Positions 60,610-64,000 of a stretch of DNA of 64,000 nucleotides are shown piece after piece; the first letter of the stretch is position 1, and the number at the start of each line of letters is the position of its first letter. The position numbers and the translations under genes are program-made. The stretch is from Paenibacillus catalpae. GTDB taxonomy: Bacteria > Bacillota > Bacilli > Paenibacillales > Paenibacillaceae. Where the stretch lies: the NCBI RefSeq assembly GCF_900112695.1, contig NZ_FOMT01000002.1, positions 316,479-380,478 of the forward strand, in the 5' to 3' direction. The notes under the pieces were generated by a model. The model saw only the letters and a program-made list of their open reading frames with translations, did not search any database and was not told the origin of the DNA.

Positions 60610-62340
60610 ATGACGAGATTGACCTACTACCGAAGAATCCAACTGTCCTTTCTCTTATTTATTATTTTTCCGATTCTCGCCGTTTCCGTTATTTCATATA
60701 CGCTATTAAAACAAAACATGATAGAGAAGTTTCAGATCAGCAACAGCAGCATGCTTAACGTTATTGTCGGGGAAATTGACCGGACGATCGACGATGTGAC
60801 CTTCGCTTCGCATTATATTGTGAATGATAACGAATTACGGGCTTCCCTCAACCTGTTTGCGGATACGGGCAGGCTTAATACGTATACCGACTATACGCGG
60901 TTTATGCGGATCAAGGACAGCTTTTCGCTCATCACGTCAAAGCCGCTGAACAACAGCATTCATATGTATCTGGTTAATCGCGCGAACTTTATTTTGTCGC
61001 CGGATTCGGAGAATTTGGCGGCGATCAACAGCAAGCTGGTGCCGCTCCTTAAGAACGTGAATGCTTCGAAGCCGATCGTTCTGCAGTACCTTGGCCTCCT
61101 GCAGGATAGTCCGGATGAAGAGGGCACCTATTATCTTGCCAGAGTTATTGGCGATGGCGGCGGCAAGCCCTATACGGCTGTTCTGCTTGTTGGCATTGAG
61201 GCCTCTTATTTCGAAAAGCTGCTGGAGAGAGTCGAATTCGGGCAGATTGCCCTGTTTGACGGGGACGGCAAGCGGATTGCCGGCAGCCCGGATGTCGTAC
61301 TCCAATCAGGAAGCAAGTCAGAATCGGATTTCCGGTCGCAGATTACGCTCGACAAGAGCGATTGGAAGCTCGCCTATGAGACCTCCGAGGATTCGCTTTT
61401 TGGCCAAATCTCACGAGCCTTTTATATCGGTATCGGGCTTGTTCTGGTCTTTACGCTGCTGTTTTCGATTATTTCGCTCTTCTTTGCCAGAAGACTGCAT
61501 AGTCCGATTCAAAAGCTGCAGCGGGTCGCCCGCCAGTTCGCCTTGGGCAACCGCGATATGCGGCTTGAGGTGAAAGGCAAGGACGATATTGCGGAGCTCA
61601 GCCATTCCTTCAACCAGATGCTCGATGAGATCGAGGTGCTCATTACCAACATTGAGCAGGAGCAGGAGCAAAAGCGCGTGATGGAGCTTGAGGCGCTTTT
61701 TATGCAGATCCGTCCGCATTTTCTGATCAATACTCTTAATTCGATCAAATGCAGTCTTATTCTTAGCAAGGACCAAGTGCATAGCGGCATTGTCGACTCG
61801 TTAATGAATCTGCTGCGGGCCTATCTGAAGGTTAATACGCCATCCTCGCTGGAGGAAGAGTGCCGGCTGCTTGGTTATTACGTCGATATAATGAAGGTCC
61901 GAAGCGAAATGCCGCTATCCATTGAAGCCCGCATCGAACCGGAGCTGAAGAGCTTTATTGTGCCGAAGCTGGTTCTTCAGCCTATAGTCGAGAATGCGAT
62001 TGTGCACGGTCTGGACGAGAAAGACGAGCTTCATATCGTTGTTCATGCTTACCGGGAGCAAGGCCGTATTTATATGACCATCGAAGACGATGGCTGCGGC
62101 ATGGACGAAGAGCAGCTTGCCTGGCTAAACAGGCAATTAAACGCTTCCCCGGACATAGACCCGGACGCGGAGGATTATGTCCCTTACGAGCGGGTAGGGC
62201 TGAGGAACGTCATTCAGCGTCTCAAGCTGACGTACGGCTCCGCGGAGATGAAGCTGCGCTCCAATGCCGCAGGCGGCATTACCGTTATTTTGGCTATTCC
62301 GATTCCAAGTCCGTCCGGACAGGAGGTATCCCATGTATAA
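60610..62340 (+). CDS. Sensor histidine kinase, YesM family
   Basis: A 576-residue membrane kinase. Helix 1 RIQLSFLLFIIFPILAVSVI, a sensor loop of about 240 residues, helix 2 FYIGIGLVLVFTLLFSIISL, HAMP (RRLHSPIQKLQRVARQF), His_kinase domain with MQIRPHFLINTLNSIKCSL (His370), and ATPase domain QPIVENAIVHGL, EDDGCGM. The H-box reads RPHFLIN where the two other YesM kinases here have NPHFLYN. GGGGAGA (60597-60603) supports ATG 60610 over ATG 60580. Starts 71 bases after the GH88 gene and overlaps the following regulator by 8 bases. Confidence 0.92.
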   Translation: MTRLTYYRRIQLSFLLFIIFPILAVSVISYTLLKQNMIEKFQISNSSMLNVIVGEIDRTIDDVTFASHYIVNDNELRASLNLFADTGRLNTYTDYTRFMRIKDSFSLITSKPLNNSIHMYLVNRANFILSPDSENLAAINSKLVPLLKNVNASKPIVLQYLGLLQDSPDEEGTYYLARVIGDGGGKPYTAVLLVGIEASYFEKLLERVEFGQIALFDGDGKRIAGSPDVVLQSGSKSESDFRSQITLDKSDWKLAYETSEDSLFGQISRAFYIGIGLVLVFTLLFSIISLFFARRLHSPIQKLQRVARQFALGNRDMRLEVKGKDDIAELSHSFNQMLDEIEVLITNIEQEQEQKRVMELEALFMQIRPHFLINTLNSIKCSLILSKDQVHSGIVDSLMNLLRAYLKVNTPSSLEEECRLLGYYVDIMKVRSEMPLSIEARIEPELKSFIVPKLVLQPIVENAIVHGLDEKDELHIVVHAYREQGRIYMTIEDDGCGMDEEQLAWLNRQLNASPDIDPDAEDYVPYERVGLRNVIQRLKLTYGSAEMKLRSNAAGGITVILAIPIPSPSGQEVSHV

Positions 62341-63931
62341 AGTCATGCTGATTGATGATGATGTCCCGATGCTTAAAGTGCTGCAGCAGATGATTGAATG
62401 GGAGCAGCTTGATTTGCATGTGGCCGGAAGCACGTTCTCGAGCGTAAAGGCACTGCATCTGTTCAAGGAGACGATGCCGGATATCGTCATTACGGATATC
62501 GGGCTGCCGAAGAAGAACGGAATCGAGCTGGCCGCGGAATTTGTGTCAATAAAGCCGGGCGTGAGAATTATATTTCTGACCTGCCACGAGGAATTTCATT
62601 ATGCCCAGCAGGCGGTGAAGCTGGATGCCGACGATTATTTGATCAAGGATCAATTGACGGCCGACCAGTTGGAGGAGAGCCTTCGCAAATCGGTTACCCG
62701 TCTGAAGGGACGGAAGACGGAAGAAGGCGCGGGTTCCGATGCCTATAGCATCGAGCTGCAAAAACGCGCGTTATTCCAGATGATTATGGACGGGACGGAT
62801 CTGGAAAAGACGCGTGCTTATGCGTCCCGCATTGGGATCGAGTGGCCGTATGCGTGCTTTATGATGGGGATGATTCATCTTCGTTATTCGGATTACGAGC
62901 TGCTCTATAACCGGAGCAACATTCCGCTGATCCGTTACGCGATTTACAATATTGCCCTGGAAATTGCCCAGTCCTATAAAGGGATTACGCCGTTTATCGA
63001 TCAGGAGCATTTTATGGTGCTGTACAATTACCGCCAGAACCTGGCGGGGAATGATCAGGCGTATCTGCATTCGTATTTGGACGAGCTGCTTCGTCAAGTG
63101 ACGGCCTACCTTAGGCTTACGCTGCAGGCCGTTCTCGTCACCGACAAGCTTGTCCTGCAGGCGGCCGGTTCCGTCTACCAGCAGATTAGGAGCGGCAAGC
63201 CGGAATTTTACCGGATAGGCCAGGTGGCCGCGGCTTCGTCCTCGCAGCTGCTCGGCCAGCTCTTTTACCCGTTACCGCAGGACTTTAACGCGGCATTCCG
63301 CGGCGGGCTTGAGCGCACTATTCTGGAGAAGAATGCCGAGGAGATGCGCGGCGTATTGCTCCGCTTCGGACAGGAAGCGGCAAACCGCAGGATCGAGCCG
63401 GAGGAATGGACGGAGGCGCTTGTCCAACTGCTTCGCGAAGCCGAAATCCTGTTTCCGCGGAGAAAAGCGGAAGAGGATGTCTACTCTTATATCGGCGCGG
63501 CAAGAACGATGGAGGACGCGCTGGAGCTGGCGATTGGCCGGCTGGAGCGTCTCGCCCAGGAGCAGTCTGGCCATGCCGGAGGCTCCGCCAAATCGCGGGA
63601 GCCGCGGCTTCAGGTCATTCAAGCCTTTATCGACAATCATCTTTCGGACAACATCACGTCTATCGATATCGCGCAGTACCTGTATTTGAACCCGAGCTAC
63701 TTCTCCCGTTATTTCAAGCGTCTGACGGGGCTTAGCTTCACGGACTATGTGCACCAGTACAAAATGAAGATCGCCGCCAACATGCTGAAGAGCTCCGGCC
63801 AGACGCTCGAGACGCTTGCCGTTGGGCTTGGTTATTCCGACCGCGCGTATTTCTCGAAGGTGTTCAAGAAGTATATCGGCTTCACACCAAGCCAGTTCAA
63901 GCAAAAGCATCAGCTGGTCCGCAAACTCTAA
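62333..63931 (+). CDS. Response regulator, YesN/AraC type
   Basis: A 532-residue regulator. REC domain 1-120 with VMLIDDDVPMLKV, phospho-acceptor Asp55 in VITDIGLPKK and DYLIKDQL (Lys followed by Asp instead of the usual Lys-Pro); a long middle region; C-terminal AraC pair (TSIDIAQYLYLNPSYFSRYF, then LETLAVGLGYSDRAYFSKVF). AGGAGG lies 7 bases before ATG 62333, inside the kinase gene. It forms a two-gene unit with kinase 60610; the target is probably a transporter beyond the window end or the GH88/GH43 pair. A terminator follows at 63977. Confidence 0.92.
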   Translation: MYKVMLIDDDVPMLKVLQQMIEWEQLDLHVAGSTFSSVKALHLFKETMPDIVITDIGLPKKNGIELAAEFVSIKPGVRIIFLTCHEEFHYAQQAVKLDADDYLIKDQLTADQLEESLRKSVTRLKGRKTEEGAGSDAYSIELQKRALFQMIMDGTDLEKTRAYASRIGIEWPYACFMMGMIHLRYSDYELLYNRSNIPLIRYAIYNIALEIAQSYKGITPFIDQEHFMVLYNYRQNLAGNDQAYLHSYLDELLRQVTAYLRLTLQAVLVTDKLVLQAAGSVYQQIRSGKPEFYRIGQVAAASSSQLLGQLFYPLPQDFNAAFRGGLERTILEKNAEEMRGVLLRFGQEAANRRIEPEEWTEALVQLLREAEILFPRRKAEEDVYSYIGAARTMEDALELAIGRLERLAQEQSGHAGGSAKSREPRLQVIQAFIDNHLSDNITSIDIAQYLYLNPSYFSRYFKRLTGLSFTDYVHQYKMKIAANMLKSSGQTLETLAVGLGYSDRAYFSKVFKKYIGFTPSQFKQKHQLVRKL

Positions 63932-63976
63932 TGTCACTAACAATAGTATTAACTGATCGGTAACCCCTCTTTCTAA

Positions 63977-64000
63977 AATGCCGCTCCTAGCAGCGGCATT
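63977..64000 (+). terminator. Terminator at the window end
   Basis: AATGCCGCT (63977-63985) pairs with AGCGGCATT (63992-64000) around a 6-base loop, 45 bases after the response regulator; the T-run would continue beyond the window. Confidence 0.5.

Noticed and set aside
63272..63943. 223-codon minus-strand open frame at the end of the last response regulator
   Set aside because: Antisense to the AraC domain; no family motif.

Overview
The window is chromosomal DNA from a spore-forming Gram-positive bacterium of the Paenibacillaceae, most likely Paenibacillus. The signs are three-SLH-domain S-layer anchors on very large secreted proteins, several YesM/YesN-type histidine kinase and AraC-type response regulator pairs placed beside sugar-transport genes, a BclA-like collagen-repeat protein, a soluble sporulation-type PAS kinase, strong AGGAGG-type ribosome sites, and LacI-, CcpA- and LexA-like DNA sites. 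No rRNA, tRNA, CRISPR array, intact insertion sequence or prophage was seen.

Layout. Positions 1-6350 are an AT-rich accessory stretch: a histidine phosphatase, a secreted stalk-domain protein, an aldo/keto reductase, two tandem effector-binding-domain proteins divergent from their WYL-type regulator, and two unrecognised small genes. Positions 6586-8119 are a decay zone: a LysR gene and a divergent alpha/beta hydrolase, both truncated and frameshifted, next to a C-terminal scrap of an oligopeptide ABC ATPase. Positions 8345-13660 encode a 1771-residue S-layer protein that fuses a phosphodiester glycosidase to a metallophosphoesterase. A collagen-like protein, a frameshifted zinc-ribbon gene and another remnant follow.

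Positions 15964-39913 look like one Gram-positive polysaccharide utilisation locus: a LacI regulator, a secreted DUF4832-type protein with carbohydrate-binding modules, a Gfo/Idh/MocA dehydrogenase and a GH31 glycosidase on the opposite strand, an ABC sugar importer (lipoprotein and two permeases), a 2121-residue S-layer-anchored protein with two DUF4832-type modules, a membrane-anchored solute-binding protein directly followed by a sensor kinase and response regulator, a GNAT_C-type acyltransferase and a sugar phosphate isomerase. TTGCGCAA-type palindromes just downstream of the LacI, DUF4832 and GH31 promoters suggest a shared repressor. The polysaccharide substrate cannot be told from the sequence; this locus is the best candidate for an undescribed system here.

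Positions 40110-51670 are mixed: a sporulation-type kinase, CtaG-like and DUF2243 membrane proteins, ribonuclease J, an SPL-like radical SAM protein under a probable LexA box, an SGNH esterase, a TetR-MMPL export operon with a palindromic operator, an alpha/beta hydrolase and a cupin. Positions 51874-57458 are a TRAP transporter (Q, M, P) with its own kinase and response regulator. Positions 57665-63931 carry a GH43 enzyme with a CBM32-like domain, a GH88 unsaturated glucuronyl hydrolase with a cre-like site, and a further YesM/YesN pair. Dispersed non-coding repeats with hairpins occur in several intergenic regions, including one 115-base nested inverted repeat at 46000-46114.
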